This document shows, piece by piece, positions 8,041 through 15,193 of a stretch of DNA of 63,085 nucleotides. This DNA is from CAYMPW01 sp964392725 (GTDB lineage Archaea; Thermoplasmatota; Thermoplasmata; Methanomassiliicoccales; Methanomethylophilaceae). The stretch spans positions 1 through 63,085 of the forward strand of contig CAYMPW010000006.1 in assembly GCA_964392725.1 (NCBI GenBank). The letters run 5' to 3'. Within the stretch, counting starts at the first letter, position 1; every line of letters starts with the position of its first letter. A program made the translations under genes and the position numbers. A model generated the notes under the pieces. It was not told the DNA's origin. It searched no databases and saw only the letters and a program-made list of their open reading frames with translations.

Positions 8041-8418
8041 TCAGACAAACAGAAGTCCGATCCAACGACCTAAAATTCCAGCTCCGAGACAAACAACAGT
8101 ATTCATCAGGAAATTCCCTATGGCAAGACCCACTGCGCCGGAAACATAGAGGTTTATAGTTTCCAAAGAGAATGAAGACATTGTTGTGAACGCTCCAAAA
8201 AGACCGATGAATAGAAATGCTTTGACATTAGGAGATATGATTCCACCCATGGAAAAGAAGATTACCGAGATCAAGAAACATCCCAGAAAATTAACAATAA
8301 ATGTGTTCCACGGAAAGTGGCCAGGCCCTTCAAAATATGTTCCAACAAGACATCTCAAAACAGCACCAATCGCACCACCTGCAGCAACGCAGAGAAGCAT
8401 TGTAATCTGTTCATTCAC
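8041..8418 (-). CDS. crcB: CrcB/Fluc fluoride channel
   Basis: A 125-residue membrane protein with four predicted helices and the family motifs GGAIGAVLRC, PWNTFIVNFLGCFL and GAFTTMSSFSLE. CrcB/Fluc channels assemble as antiparallel dimers and export fluoride that enters as HF. The polar-track Asn and Phe residues and the TTMSSFS segment are present. I choose the GTG at 8418 because GGTGA lies five bases upstream; ATG 8400 is the alternative. The gene follows tRNA-Met closely on the same strand, and I see no fluoride riboswitch in the short gap. Confidence 0.92.
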   Translation of the reverse strand: MNEQITMLLCVAAGGAIGAVLRCLVGTYFEGPGHFPWNTFIVNFLGCFLISVIFFSMGGIISPNVKAFLFIGLFGAFTTMSSFSLETINLYVSGAVGLAIGNFLMNTVVCLGAGILGRWIGLLFV

Positions 8419-8447
8419 GCTTTTCACCACTGTGTAAAAAAATATAG

Positions 8448-8521
8448 TGGGCCTGGCCGGATTTGAACCGACGGCCATCTGGTTATGAGCCAGACGCTCC
8501 ACCAGCCTAAGCTACAGGCCC
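8448..8521 (-). tRNA. tRNA-Met (CAT), elongator type
   Basis: The acceptor stem GGGCCTG/CAGGCCC is perfect. The anticodon stem TCTGG/CCAGA encloses CTCATAA with anticodon CAT, and the T arm is GTCGG-TTCAAAT-CCGGC. The elongator-like 5' sequence argues against initiator tRNA. CCA is not encoded. A T-run follows on the minus strand, and a TATA-like ATTTTATAC lies upstream near 8536-8546. Confidence 0.93.
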
Positions 8522-8615
8522 TTTGACCTCATTAGTATAAAATTTAGTTAAATAATTATCGGTCTATATGTGCGAAAATCATTATATTGCATACATTACA
8601 AATCGAAAAAAGGTA

Positions 8616-8691
8616 TGGCGCCGTCACACGGGCTCGAACCGTGGACCTTGTGATTAACAGTCACACGCTCTACCAACTGAGCTATGACGGC
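8616..8691 (-). tRNA. tRNA-Asn (GTT)
   Basis: The acceptor stem GCCGTCA/TGACGGC is complete. The anticodon arm TGTGA-CTGTTAA-TCACA gives GTT, and the T arm is CACGG-TTCGAGC-CCGTG. Discriminator G is followed by an encoded CCA (8616-8618), then a run of six Ts. A TATA box (TTTTAATATATG, about 8716-8727) precedes it. Confidence 0.94.
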
Positions 8692-8782
8692 TTAAATCTG
8701 TTGAAAGAGTGACATATATTAAAACTTTTGGGAAATTAAATCCAGGTCTCTATCATAGAAGCCATATTGATTCAATATATGG

Positions 8783-9091
8783 TTATAGAACGCGTGATTT
8801 CACATCACCAATATATGAAATCAATTCAACAAATTGATCATCGAGACTCGCCATAAAAGAATCATAACGATCTGTAACAATAGCACCTTCCGGAGTGGCA
8901 GCAATCAATTGTTCCTTTTCCAGGAGTCTGAGCGAATATCTTACTTTGTGTTTTGGGGTATCCAACATTTCAGATAAGCGCGTAAGGCCTACGGGCTGAT
9001 GCTCTTTAACGATTTTAAGCATTAGAATATGGCGTTCCAACAATTCAATCTCGTTGTATGTGCCTGTAAAAATATTATTGTCCGCGGCCAT
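8783..9091 (-). CDS. Winged-helix DNA-binding regulator (102 aa)
   Basis: A small winged-helix protein, read from ATG 9091. The segment HILMLKIVKEHQPVGLTRLS, followed by KHKVRYSLRLLEKEQLI and a wing-like EGAIVTDRYDSF, matches the wHTH layout; no ligand domain follows. Transcription probably begins at the start codon: the TATA box TAAATATC (9113-9121) centres 26 bases upstream, and the longer frame from 9109 would begin upstream of that start site. It forms a single-gene unit between tRNA-Asn and a small Cys-rich gene. Its target is unknown. Confidence 0.8.
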   Translation of the reverse strand: MAADNNIFTGTYNEIELLERHILMLKIVKEHQPVGLTRLSEMLDTPKHKVRYSLRLLEKEQLIAATPEGAIVTDRYDSFMASLDDQFVELISYIGDVKSRVL

Positions 9092-9228
9092 GTTGCACTT
9101 TGATTGCATACTAGATATTTAAGAGTGACACGAAGTAACACGGTAAAAATGGAAAATTAATACGATAGCACTGCGACTAATACTATCGTTTTGTTTATCT
9201 TTAAAACAGGATTGTATCCTGGATGTGC

Positions 9229-9396
9229 TTAACGGCCGTACCAGAACTGTTTTCCCCATTTGTTGTAGTTTGCCCACCATCCCTGAATGAAGGATCCACA
9301 ACAGTCGAGGGCCTTTTGCTCGGCGTCAGGACCTTTGTAGGTCTTGTAGCAGTTCAGACACTGAAATCTGAGCTCGGGCTCTTTCACTTTTGCCAT
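9229..9396 (-). CDS. Small Cys- and Trp-rich protein (55 aa), probable metal binder
   Basis: The frame from ATG 9396 to TAA 9229 encodes 55 residues, preceded by GGGAG (a Shine-Dalgarno site) four bases before the start and by AT-rich promoter-like boxes (9419-9462). The product has CLNC at 13-16 and a CC pair at 32-33, four cysteines that could bind zinc or iron. An unusually aromatic tail follows with four tryptophans (positions 40, 41, 47, 52) and ends WYGR. Codon use is like the neighbours. I do not recognise a family. It could be a zinc-ribbon regulator or a nucleic-acid-binding peptide. Confidence 0.7.
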   Translation of the reverse strand: MAKVKEPELRFQCLNCYKTYKGPDAEQKALDCCGSFIQGWWANYNKWGKQFWYGR

Positions 9397-9500
9397 AATC
9401 TCCCGATTGTCAGCGATGTTAATAAATCTTATCTCGAAAAAATTATTTTTTTCTATATATTTCCAATCGGATTTGCCAGCATTCGATATTTTTGTGCGCG

Positions 9501-9510
9501 GTTATATATA
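9501..9510 (+). promoter_or_regulatory. TATA box of the regulator-trm56-HD operon
   Basis: GTTATATATA centres about 25 bases ahead of the predicted start site (about 9531). A GGGGAG ribosome-binding site lies at 9526-9531, just before ATG 9535, so the leader may be only a few bases long. Confidence 0.6.
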
Positions 9511-9534
9511 TTTTTAAACCCTATTGGGGAGCCT

Positions 9535-10035
9535 ATGAACAGAATTAAGGTCATCAACGAACCGTCTGAACTCGTACCCATGCTCAGGTCGGTAGACACA
9601 CCCGTGAAAAGGGATGTACTGAAAGAAGTGACCCTAGAATGGAGAACTGCCGACGAAATCGAATCTAAATTCGGTTCCGAAGGAAGGGACGCAATTGTTT
9701 TCTTTGAAAAAATGAAATTGGTTGAAACCCGCTGGTTGTCCACAAACGGGAATTATCCTGAAAAATCTTATCACACTTACTATACCTCGTTCCACATAAA
9801 CGCCCAGTGGCCTGTTTATGAAATTTCTGATGTATTGGCAGCCGCTATGATGGGTGCAGAAGAATATGCTGAAATCGAGGGTAAAATTTTGAACGAAGTC
9901 GGTAAAGACGGCAGATTCTCCGGCGATATCGCCGAAACACTTGGTTTAACATCAACAATGCTCAAAAGCTTGGTTAGACGTTCAGTCAAAATGGATTATC
10001 GCGGACACAGAATCGAAGCCATTCGCGAAGAGTAA
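9535..10035 (+). CDS. Winged-helix (ArsR-like) regulator next to trm56
   Basis: A 166-residue protein with two helix-turn-helix-like parts. The first is VKRDVLKEVTLEWRTADEIE around residues 23-45; the second is near the C-terminus (ETLGLTSTMLKSLVRRSVK). The middle holds a Tyr/His-rich stretch (SYHTYYTSFHINAQWP). Similar ArsR-type proteins commonly sit beside archaeal trm56. The start ATG 9535 follows GGGGAG, and the next gene begins five bases after the stop, so this is the first gene of a three-gene operon. Its DNA target and ligand are unknown. Confidence 0.85.
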   Translation: MNRIKVINEPSELVPMLRSVDTPVKRDVLKEVTLEWRTADEIESKFGSEGRDAIVFFEKMKLVETRWLSTNGNYPEKSYHTYYTSFHINAQWPVYEISDVLAAAMMGAEEYAEIEGKILNEVGKDGRFSGDIAETLGLTSTMLKSLVRRSVKMDYRGHRIEAIREE

Positions 10036-10040
10036 TCGAG

Positions 10041-10559
10041 ATGTCTAAAATCTGGATTATGAGAATCGGGCATCGTCCCGAAAGAGATAAGAGAGTAACA
10101 ACACACGTTGCTTTGTCTTCAAGGGCATTGGGCGCAAGCGGAATAATGGTCGATACCAAAGACGAAGTTCTGGAAACCAACATACGCAGTGTTGTGGATC
10201 GGTTCGGAGGAGACTATACAATTGAAACAGGATTGCCTTGGAAAGAAGCAGTTCGTGATTTTGATGGAATCGTTGTTCATCTCACAATGTATGGTCAGAG
10301 AGTGGATGAAGCTCTCACCAAAATCCCCAAAGACAAAGATATGATGATTATCGTCGGTGCTGAAAAAGTACCACCTGCAGTCTATGAACGTGCAGATTTC
10401 AATGTTTCAGTCGGCAATCAGCCACACTCTGAAATCTCAGCTCTGGCAATATTCTTGGATCGTTTCACAGAAGGTCAAGCTCTATATTCCGATAGGCACG
10501 GACAAATGACCGTCGTCCCTAACGAAAGGGGGAAAACCGTTGTCGATTTATCCAAATGA
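10041..10559 (+). CDS. trm56: tRNA (cytidine(56)-2'-O)-methyltransferase aTrm56
   Basis: The start WIMRIGHRPERDKRVTTHVALSSRALGA is a textbook aTrm56 signature. This SPOUT-class enzyme methylates the ribose of C56 in the T loop of archaeal tRNAs. The C-terminal knot region includes IIVGAEKVPP and NVSVGNQPHSE, where SAM would bind. At 172 residues it has the usual length. It lies five bases after a regulator gene and overlaps the following HD gene by 20 bases, so expression is coupled. Confidence 0.94.
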   Translation: MSKIWIMRIGHRPERDKRVTTHVALSSRALGASGIMVDTKDEVLETNIRSVVDRFGGDYTIETGLPWKEAVRDFDGIVVHLTMYGQRVDEALTKIPKDKDMMIIVGAEKVPPAVYERADFNVSVGNQPHSEISALAIFLDRFTEGQALYSDRHGQMTVVPNERGKTVVDLSK

Positions 10560-11121
10560 GTCTGAGTGTATTCAGCTCTTGATCGATGAAGGTTGCAACC
10601 GCAGAGTAATCATCCATTGTTGCACTGTTAGAGCGATTGCTGACAGAATCGCAGAGGGGATTCCCTCTGCAGATTCAGAATTGGTTACAGCAGGGGCTCT
10701 TTTACACGACATCGGTCGTGCTGAAACCCACTCTATATTTCACGCAAACATCGGTGCGGATATAATCAACAATCTCGGTTTACCTATCGAAATTGAAAAT
10801 ATTGTTCGCAAACATACGGGTGCAGGTCTCGATGACGAAGACTCCATTGAATTGGGATTGCCTTTGGGCGATTATATTCCAAGTACAATAGAAGAAAAGA
10901 TTGTGGCTCATGCAGATAATATGGTGAGTGACAATCATTTGGTCAGACACGATCACTCTTCCAGCCGTTTGATTAACAAAGGTGCATACAGAGGAGCAGA
11001 TCGTATGGAAAAACTTCACGAGGAACTTTCTAAGTTGTTTGGCAGAGATCTCGATACTCTCGTAGATGAGTTAGGCGAAGTTCCCGTATTGAAATGTTAT
11101 TCTATGATTCCACCAGAGTAA
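10540..11121 (+). CDS. HD-domain phosphohydrolase (TIGR00295-like)
   Basis: A 193-residue HD-superfamily protein. Metal-binding residues are visible at HDIGR (His56, Asp57), with an upstream His in VIIHCCTVRAIA and later histidines in IFHANIGA and RKHTGAG. This composition fits the TIGR00295 family, whose substrate is not established; a nucleotide or tRNA-linked phosphodiester is plausible. The likely start is TTG 10540, since AGGGGG lies about seven bases upstream inside trm56. It ends the three-gene operon. Confidence 0.88.
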   Translation: MSIYPNESECIQLLIDEGCNRRVIIHCCTVRAIADRIAEGIPSADSELVTAGALLHDIGRAETHSIFHANIGADIINNLGLPIEIENIVRKHTGAGLDDEDSIELGLPLGDYIPSTIEEKIVAHADNMVSDNHLVRHDHSSSRLINKGAYRGADRMEKLHEELSKLFGRDLDTLVDELGEVPVLKCYSMIPPE

Positions 11122-11159
11122 TATTTTATAACACATAATTTATCTTTGTTCAGGATATT

Positions 11160-12623
11160 ATGATTTTGGATTACCTTGTAGGAAATTTAATTTTGATTGT
11201 AATACTTGTGGATTTAGTCACAATTTTTACAATGTTGTATTTGGAACGTTCAAATCCAAAATCATTTTTGTTATGGACTTTGGTTTTCATTCTTTTACCT
11301 TTATTGGGATTCATAATGTATCTTTTATTGGGACAAACATTCTACACGCGTCATGAATTTAGACCCAAAGAAGCAACAGATGATGAAATTCAAAAATATG
11401 TTCTTGCCGAAAAGAAAGGTATTGATGATGTGTTAAAAGACAATCCCGAGTTAAAAGAAATTGTTTCTTTTGTACATGCAATAAGGAACACGGGTGGAAT
11501 CGGGATAGGAGATAATCACGATTTTGAACTTTACACACTCGGTCAGAATAAATTTGATAGGCTTTATGAAGATATCAGAAATGCCAAAGAATACATTCAT
11601 TTGGAATATTATATCATTCGCGACGATGAACTTGGGAATGAATTACTTCAAATCCTGACAGATAAAGTGAAAGAAGGCGTGCAGGTAAGACTTCTTACAG
11701 ATGCGTTCGGAAACGGTAAAGGACCCAAGAAAGCAATCAAAAAATTTGTTGCCGCGGGTGGTGAATTTGCATTATTCCATAATGTTGTAACTCTTATTCT
11801 GAGTCCTAAAAAGAATAATCGCAATCATAGAAAAATTGCAGTTATAGATGGTGAAATCGCATATGTCGGTGGATTTAATATCGGGGATGAATATCTCGGA
11901 AAAGGTCCGCTGGGTTATTGGAGAGATACGGCAGTTCGTGTAATCGGTACCGGAACCGCAATTCTTAATCTTAGGTTCTGTCTTGATTGGAATTATGCCA
12001 GTGAAAACAAAATCGATATAACAGATATTGATCGTTTGTTTAAGAGAAAGATGTTTACAGAAGAATTCGGCCATGGTGGGATGCAACTCGTATCGGGAGG
12101 TCCGGACGTAGCCGAAGAAAATCCCGTTCAGATGCAATATCTGTGTATGATCAGACAAGCAAAAAAATCAATTTACATTCACACACCCTATCTTCTTCCA
12201 AATGATGCGATTTTATACGCATTAAAAGTTGCAGCCGCAAACGGCGTGGATGTCCGCATAATTATTCCTGATAAACCCGATCATCCATTTGTATTCTGGA
12301 ATAATATTTCTGCAGCGAATAAATTAATGCTCGCAGGAGTCAGAGTATACATGTATAATCGTGGTTTCGTACATTCAAAAACGATTGTATCTGATGGTTT
12401 TTATGTATCTGTGGGATCTGCAAATCTTGACGACCGTTCATTAAAACTCAACTTCGAAACAAACGCAATGATCTATTCTCAAGAAATTGGAAAAGAGATG
12501 AATGATGTATTCTTTGAGGATTTAAATTACTGTACTGAATACTCTTGTTCGGAGTATGAAAAAAGAACAGTGGGCATGAAACTGAAAATTGCATTTTCAT
12601 CGCTGTTCAGAGAGCTGGCTTAA
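11160..12623 (+). CDS. cls: Cardiolipin synthase-type phospholipase D family protein
   Basis: A 487-residue membrane enzyme with two N-terminal spans (about residues 8-27 and 37-60) and two HKD motifs. The first is HRKIAVIDG with His223; the second is HSKTIVSDG with His405. Bacterial-type Cls condenses two phospholipids through a phosphohistidine intermediate. In archaea homologues make archaeal cardiolipin analogues from archaetidylglycerol. The gene starts at ATG 11160 with AGGA upstream and has the full family length. It appears monocistronic: the preceding HD gene ends 38 bases before, and trx has its own TATA box. Confidence 0.92.
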   Translation: MILDYLVGNLILIVILVDLVTIFTMLYLERSNPKSFLLWTLVFILLPLLGFIMYLLLGQTFYTRHEFRPKEATDDEIQKYVLAEKKGIDDVLKDNPELKEIVSFVHAIRNTGGIGIGDNHDFELYTLGQNKFDRLYEDIRNAKEYIHLEYYIIRDDELGNELLQILTDKVKEGVQVRLLTDAFGNGKGPKKAIKKFVAAGGEFALFHNVVTLILSPKKNNRNHRKIAVIDGEIAYVGGFNIGDEYLGKGPLGYWRDTAVRVIGTGTAILNLRFCLDWNYASENKIDITDIDRLFKRKMFTEEFGHGGMQLVSGGPDVAEENPVQMQYLCMIRQAKKSIYIHTPYLLPNDAILYALKVAAANGVDVRIIIPDKPDHPFVFWNNISAANKLMLAGVRVYMYNRGFVHSKTIVSDGFYVSVGSANLDDRSLKLNFETNAMIYSQEIGKEMNDVFFEDLNYCTEYSCSEYEKRTVGMKLKIAFSSLFRELA

Positions 12624-12644
12624 ACAGGCCTTATGCAGGCAATG

Positions 12645-12654
12645 TTTATAATAA
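12645..12654 (+). promoter_or_regulatory. TATA box of the thioredoxin operon
   Basis: TTTATAATAA predicts a start site near 12675, about twelve bases before ATG 12687. A small GCCT...AGGC hairpin (12628-12640) lies just upstream and may end the cls message. Confidence 0.5.
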
Positions 12655-12686
12655 AAAGGAAGTGATACTCCTTTTAGGTGAACCAG

Positions 12687-12998
12687 ATGGTTACAGAACT
12701 TTCAGAAGCAACATTTAATGATTTCATCGCATCGAACAAATTCGTACTTATCGATTGTTGGGCGCCCTGGTGCGGACCTTGCAGAAGGATGGGACCCATC
12801 ATAGACGAACTTGCAGTCGATCTCGAAGGTAAAGTCGCTGTTGCAAAAATGAACACAGACGAGAACCAAATGCTTGCAGGACAGCTCGGAATCAATGCAA
12901 TTCCCGCACTTTTGATTTACAAAGACGGGGTCCCTGTCGCACCTCTTGTCGGCCTCAGACCTAAAGAAGACATAATCTCATATCTCGAGTCTCTATAA
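12687..12998 (+). CDS. trxA: Thioredoxin
   Basis: A 103-residue thioredoxin with the active site WCGPCRRMGP (Cys29, Cys32), the buried Asp region IDCWAPW, and the cis-Pro loop INAIPALLIYKDG. It reduces cytosolic protein disulfides. I choose ATG 12687 because GGTGA lies five bases upstream; the GTG at 12678 is less likely. Its stop directly abuts the start of the next gene, a thioredoxin-reductase-like flavoprotein, which suggests they act as a pair. Confidence 0.95.
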   Translation: MVTELSEATFNDFIASNKFVLIDCWAPWCGPCRRMGPIIDELAVDLEGKVAVAKMNTDENQMLAGQLGINAIPALLIYKDGVPVAPLVGLRPKEDIISYLESL

Positions 12999-13886
12999 AT
13001 GACAAGCGCAGACGTCGTAATAATCGGTTCTGGACCATCAGGGATTCAGGCTGCAATACATGCAGCTAGGAAGAAAGTTTCAGTGGTGCTGTTTGGAAAA
13101 ATTTCCAACAGTGCCATGGCTGGAACTCATGTGGAAAATTATTTTGCCATTTCTGAGAACACAAGCGGAGATGACATGCTTTCTGCAGGATTGTCACAAG
13201 CAATCGATTCGGGATGCGAAGTTTATTCTGAAAATATTCTTTCGGTATCTCGCGACGGAGATTATTTTGATGTTGTATCCGAGAATGGAAACAACATCCA
13301 TGCGAAATCAATTATTTTAGCAACAGGAATTTCTCGTGTAAAGTTGGGGATTCCCGGTGAAAAAGAATTGCAGGGGCGCGGAGTAAGTTATTGCGCCGTC
13401 TGTGATTGTAATTTTTACAAGGGTAAAAAAGTTGTAATAATCGGTGATGAAACCGAAGCGGCAGCATCGGCAGAAATGATGACAAAGTATGCTTCAGAAA
13501 CCTATTGGGTCTCAAAAGATACTAAGGCCTCTGAAGTCATGGTTAAACGTGCTGTAGACGCGGGTGTCAAAAAAATATCTGATATTCCCAAAGAAATTCG
13601 CGGTGATGAAAAAGTCAAATCTTTGGTTTTGGAATCTTCTGAAATCGAAGTAGATGGAGTATTCATCGAGTTGGGAGCTAGATCTTCTGTTGATTTAGCA
13701 ATGGACTTGGATGTTATGCCCGAAATGGACGATACCATAAAGGTAAACGGAGACTGTTCTACCGAAGTCCCGGGTGTTTTTGCTTGCGGAGACATTACAG
13801 GTAAACCCTGGCAGGTTGCTAAAGCCGTGGGCCAAGGGGCCATAGCAGGTTTGGCTGCAGCCGATTATTCAAAGAAGGTTCAATAA
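12999..13886 (+). CDS. trxB: Thioredoxin reductase-like flavoprotein lacking a normal NADPH motif
   Basis: A 295-residue two-domain flavoprotein. The FAD site is GSGPSG (10-15), the redox pair is CAVC (132-135), and the late FAD motif is VFACGDIT. The second Rossmann site normally reads GGGxSAxE followed by an arginine-rich HRRxxxR. Here it reads GDETEAAASAEM (149-160) followed by VSKDTKASE, so typical NADPH contacts are missing. Known thioredoxin reductases of Thermoplasma (not NADPH-dependent) and Methanocaldococcus (F420-dependent) show that other electron donors occur. The donor here is therefore open. It is directly coupled to trxA upstream and to an HTH gene downstream. Confidence 0.9.
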   Translation: MTSADVVIIGSGPSGIQAAIHAARKKVSVVLFGKISNSAMAGTHVENYFAISENTSGDDMLSAGLSQAIDSGCEVYSENILSVSRDGDYFDVVSENGNNIHAKSIILATGISRVKLGIPGEKELQGRGVSYCAVCDCNFYKGKKVVIIGDETEAAASAEMMTKYASETYWVSKDTKASEVMVKRAVDAGVKKISDIPKEIRGDEKVKSLVLESSEIEVDGVFIELGARSSVDLAMDLDVMPEMDDTIKVNGDCSTEVPGVFACGDITGKPWQVAKAVGQGAIAGLAAADYSKKVQ

Positions 13887-14395
13887 TGCCAGTTCAAGAC
13901 ATCATTTCTGGTATGCTTCGAGAAGAAGGCGGATTTCAAAAAGCTTTAAAATCTATGATTGTCGACGAACTCGATATGACGGTAAACGAGTTTTGTGATG
14001 CGTCAGGATTATCAAAAAGTACTATGTACAAAATTTTGGAAGAAAAAAGAGAACCTAACTTACGTACTGTTCGTCAGATTCTCAAGATCTTAAAATCAAT
14101 GTCTTCAGAATCGGATAATTTCATCGCAGTTATTGCATCAGATACAGTTTTGGATGATTTGCCCTCTGAGGTAGAATTTGACGATCTTGTAGTGGATGTT
14201 AGAGAATATCCCGTAAGTACCGTGGAGGACGCAATCATTGCGTCTTTGCGCGCCGAGCGTGATGGGGCAATAGGTGTTGTATGTGCACCTATAGTTGCAC
14301 CCACAGTTGAAAAAATACTTACAATTCCTGTATCTACTGTAATCCCAACTACCAGTTTGGTTAAAGCGATAGATAATATCAGAAATGTCATTTAA
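13886..14395 (+). CDS. HTH regulator with C-terminal sensor-like domain
   Basis: A 169-residue protein. Residues about 30-72 form an XRE-like helix-turn-helix (MTVNEFCDASGLSKSTMYKI, then a recognition helix). The second half (from about 75) alternates beta strands and helices and looks like a small Rossmann or PrpR-N-type sensor. The gene overlaps the trxB stop by one base (TAATG), so it is cotranscribed with the thioredoxin genes. One Cys lies in the HTH and another in the sensor part (GVVCAPIV), which makes redox sensing possible but unproven. Confidence 0.82.
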   Translation: MPVQDIISGMLREEGGFQKALKSMIVDELDMTVNEFCDASGLSKSTMYKILEEKREPNLRTVRQILKILKSMSSESDNFIAVIASDTVLDDLPSEVEFDDLVVDVREYPVSTVEDAIIASLRAERDGAIGVVCAPIVAPTVEKILTIPVSTVIPTTSLVKAIDNIRNVI

Positions 14396-14479
14396 TTTTA
14401 TCAAATGATTTGTAAAAATTGTTTTAGTCGATAAAAATTAAAATACCACCTTTACTCATATCTATAACGGGGAGTTAAA

Positions 14480-14944
14480 ATGGCGTTCGAATTGCAGGTA
14501 GTCAGCAATACGCCTCTAAGTTCAGTAGATGACATAAATGTAATCGCTGAGACTTTTTTGGTGCAAATAGGCTATATACCTAAAGGATACGATCCAAAAA
14601 CATCTGCAACAAGTGTTCGTGAGAGTGTCCCATACCGTCTTTTTATGGAATTTTTTATGGAAAACTCTATGAAAGCATGGGCTGTAGAAGAATTGGCTGT
14701 GTTGCTTAATACAACTAAACCAACCGTATACAGACATATTAACAAATTAAAATCAATGGATCTTTTGGAAAGCATGGATGTGGAGTTCGAAGGACAAATT
14801 CGTAAAGGATACCGCATCAAATACGGGGATTTATCCAAAGCATGGAGTTTTACAGAAGCAAATGTAAACATGGCTATGGACAGTTACCGTAAAACCGTGG
14901 CACACTTCCAAAAACTCGTATCAGAGGAAAAGGAATCTCAATGA
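14480..14944 (+). CDS. Winged-helix regulator, first gene of the elp3 operon
   Basis: A 154-residue protein with a clear winged helix in the middle: KAWAVEELAVLLNTTKPTVY at about 68-87, then RHINKLKSMDLLESM and a basic wing GQIRKGYRIKYG. The N-terminal part is predicted beta/alpha with YIPKGYDP, and the C-terminus is helical. It is preceded by GGGGAG (14469-14474), a good ribosome-binding site, and overlaps the next gene by four bases (ATGA). The context suggests a regulator of, or linked to, tRNA modification. No ligand is evident. Confidence 0.82.
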   Translation: MAFELQVVSNTPLSSVDDINVIAETFLVQIGYIPKGYDPKTSATSVRESVPYRLFMEFFMENSMKAWAVEELAVLLNTTKPTVYRHINKLKSMDLLESMDVEFEGQIRKGYRIKYGDLSKAWSFTEANVNMAMDSYRKTVAHFQKLVSEEKESQ

Positions 14945-15189
14945 CTGATAAAGATTTTAAAATCACAAAAGATGCAAAATACTCAATAAAATGCATCGAT
15001 GCCGAAGATATGGAGGCTGTGTTCCGTGGTTATTCCATGATTGGAAGTGACACATCTCTAGTATTAGAACTCGGATCCGGACGTGTTAGATTCCTTCCAG
15101 TTTCTCAAATTATATATCTGGATTTGATAGAAGACGCCCCCCAAGTCGCAGATGTTACAAAAAAATGCGACGGAATCTATTACGGATGA
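14941..15189 (+). CDS. Small beta-rich protein (82 aa) of unknown function
   Basis: An 82-residue acidic protein, translationally coupled to the upstream regulator by an ATGA overlap. The middle (AVFRGYSMIGSDTSLVLELG, then RVRFLPVSQIIYLDLIE) has the alternating pattern of a five-stranded small beta barrel, like Sm-fold or KOW-type domains. An RNA- or protein-binding adaptor role beside Elp3 is possible. I do not recognise a named family. It ends four bases before the elp3 start that I prefer. Confidence 0.75.
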   Translation: MTDKDFKITKDAKYSIKCIDAEDMEAVFRGYSMIGSDTSLVLELGSGRVRFLPVSQIIYLDLIEDAPQVADVTKKCDGIYYG

Positions 15190-15193
15190 TCAG

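Noticed and set aside
7750..8073. Plus-strand frame of 107 codons between hdrD and crcB
   Set aside because: It lies opposite the 36-residue membrane gene and the crcB end, has poor composition and no ribosome-binding site.
8401..8447. Fluoride riboswitch before crcB
   Set aside because: The gap is under 50 bases, is taken up by the tRNA T-run, and lacks the GGxGATGGxGTTCGCC core.
8419..8502. Longer crcB frame reading back into tRNA-Met
   Set aside because: The extra residues come from the tRNA gene; GTG 8418 with GGTGA is a better start.
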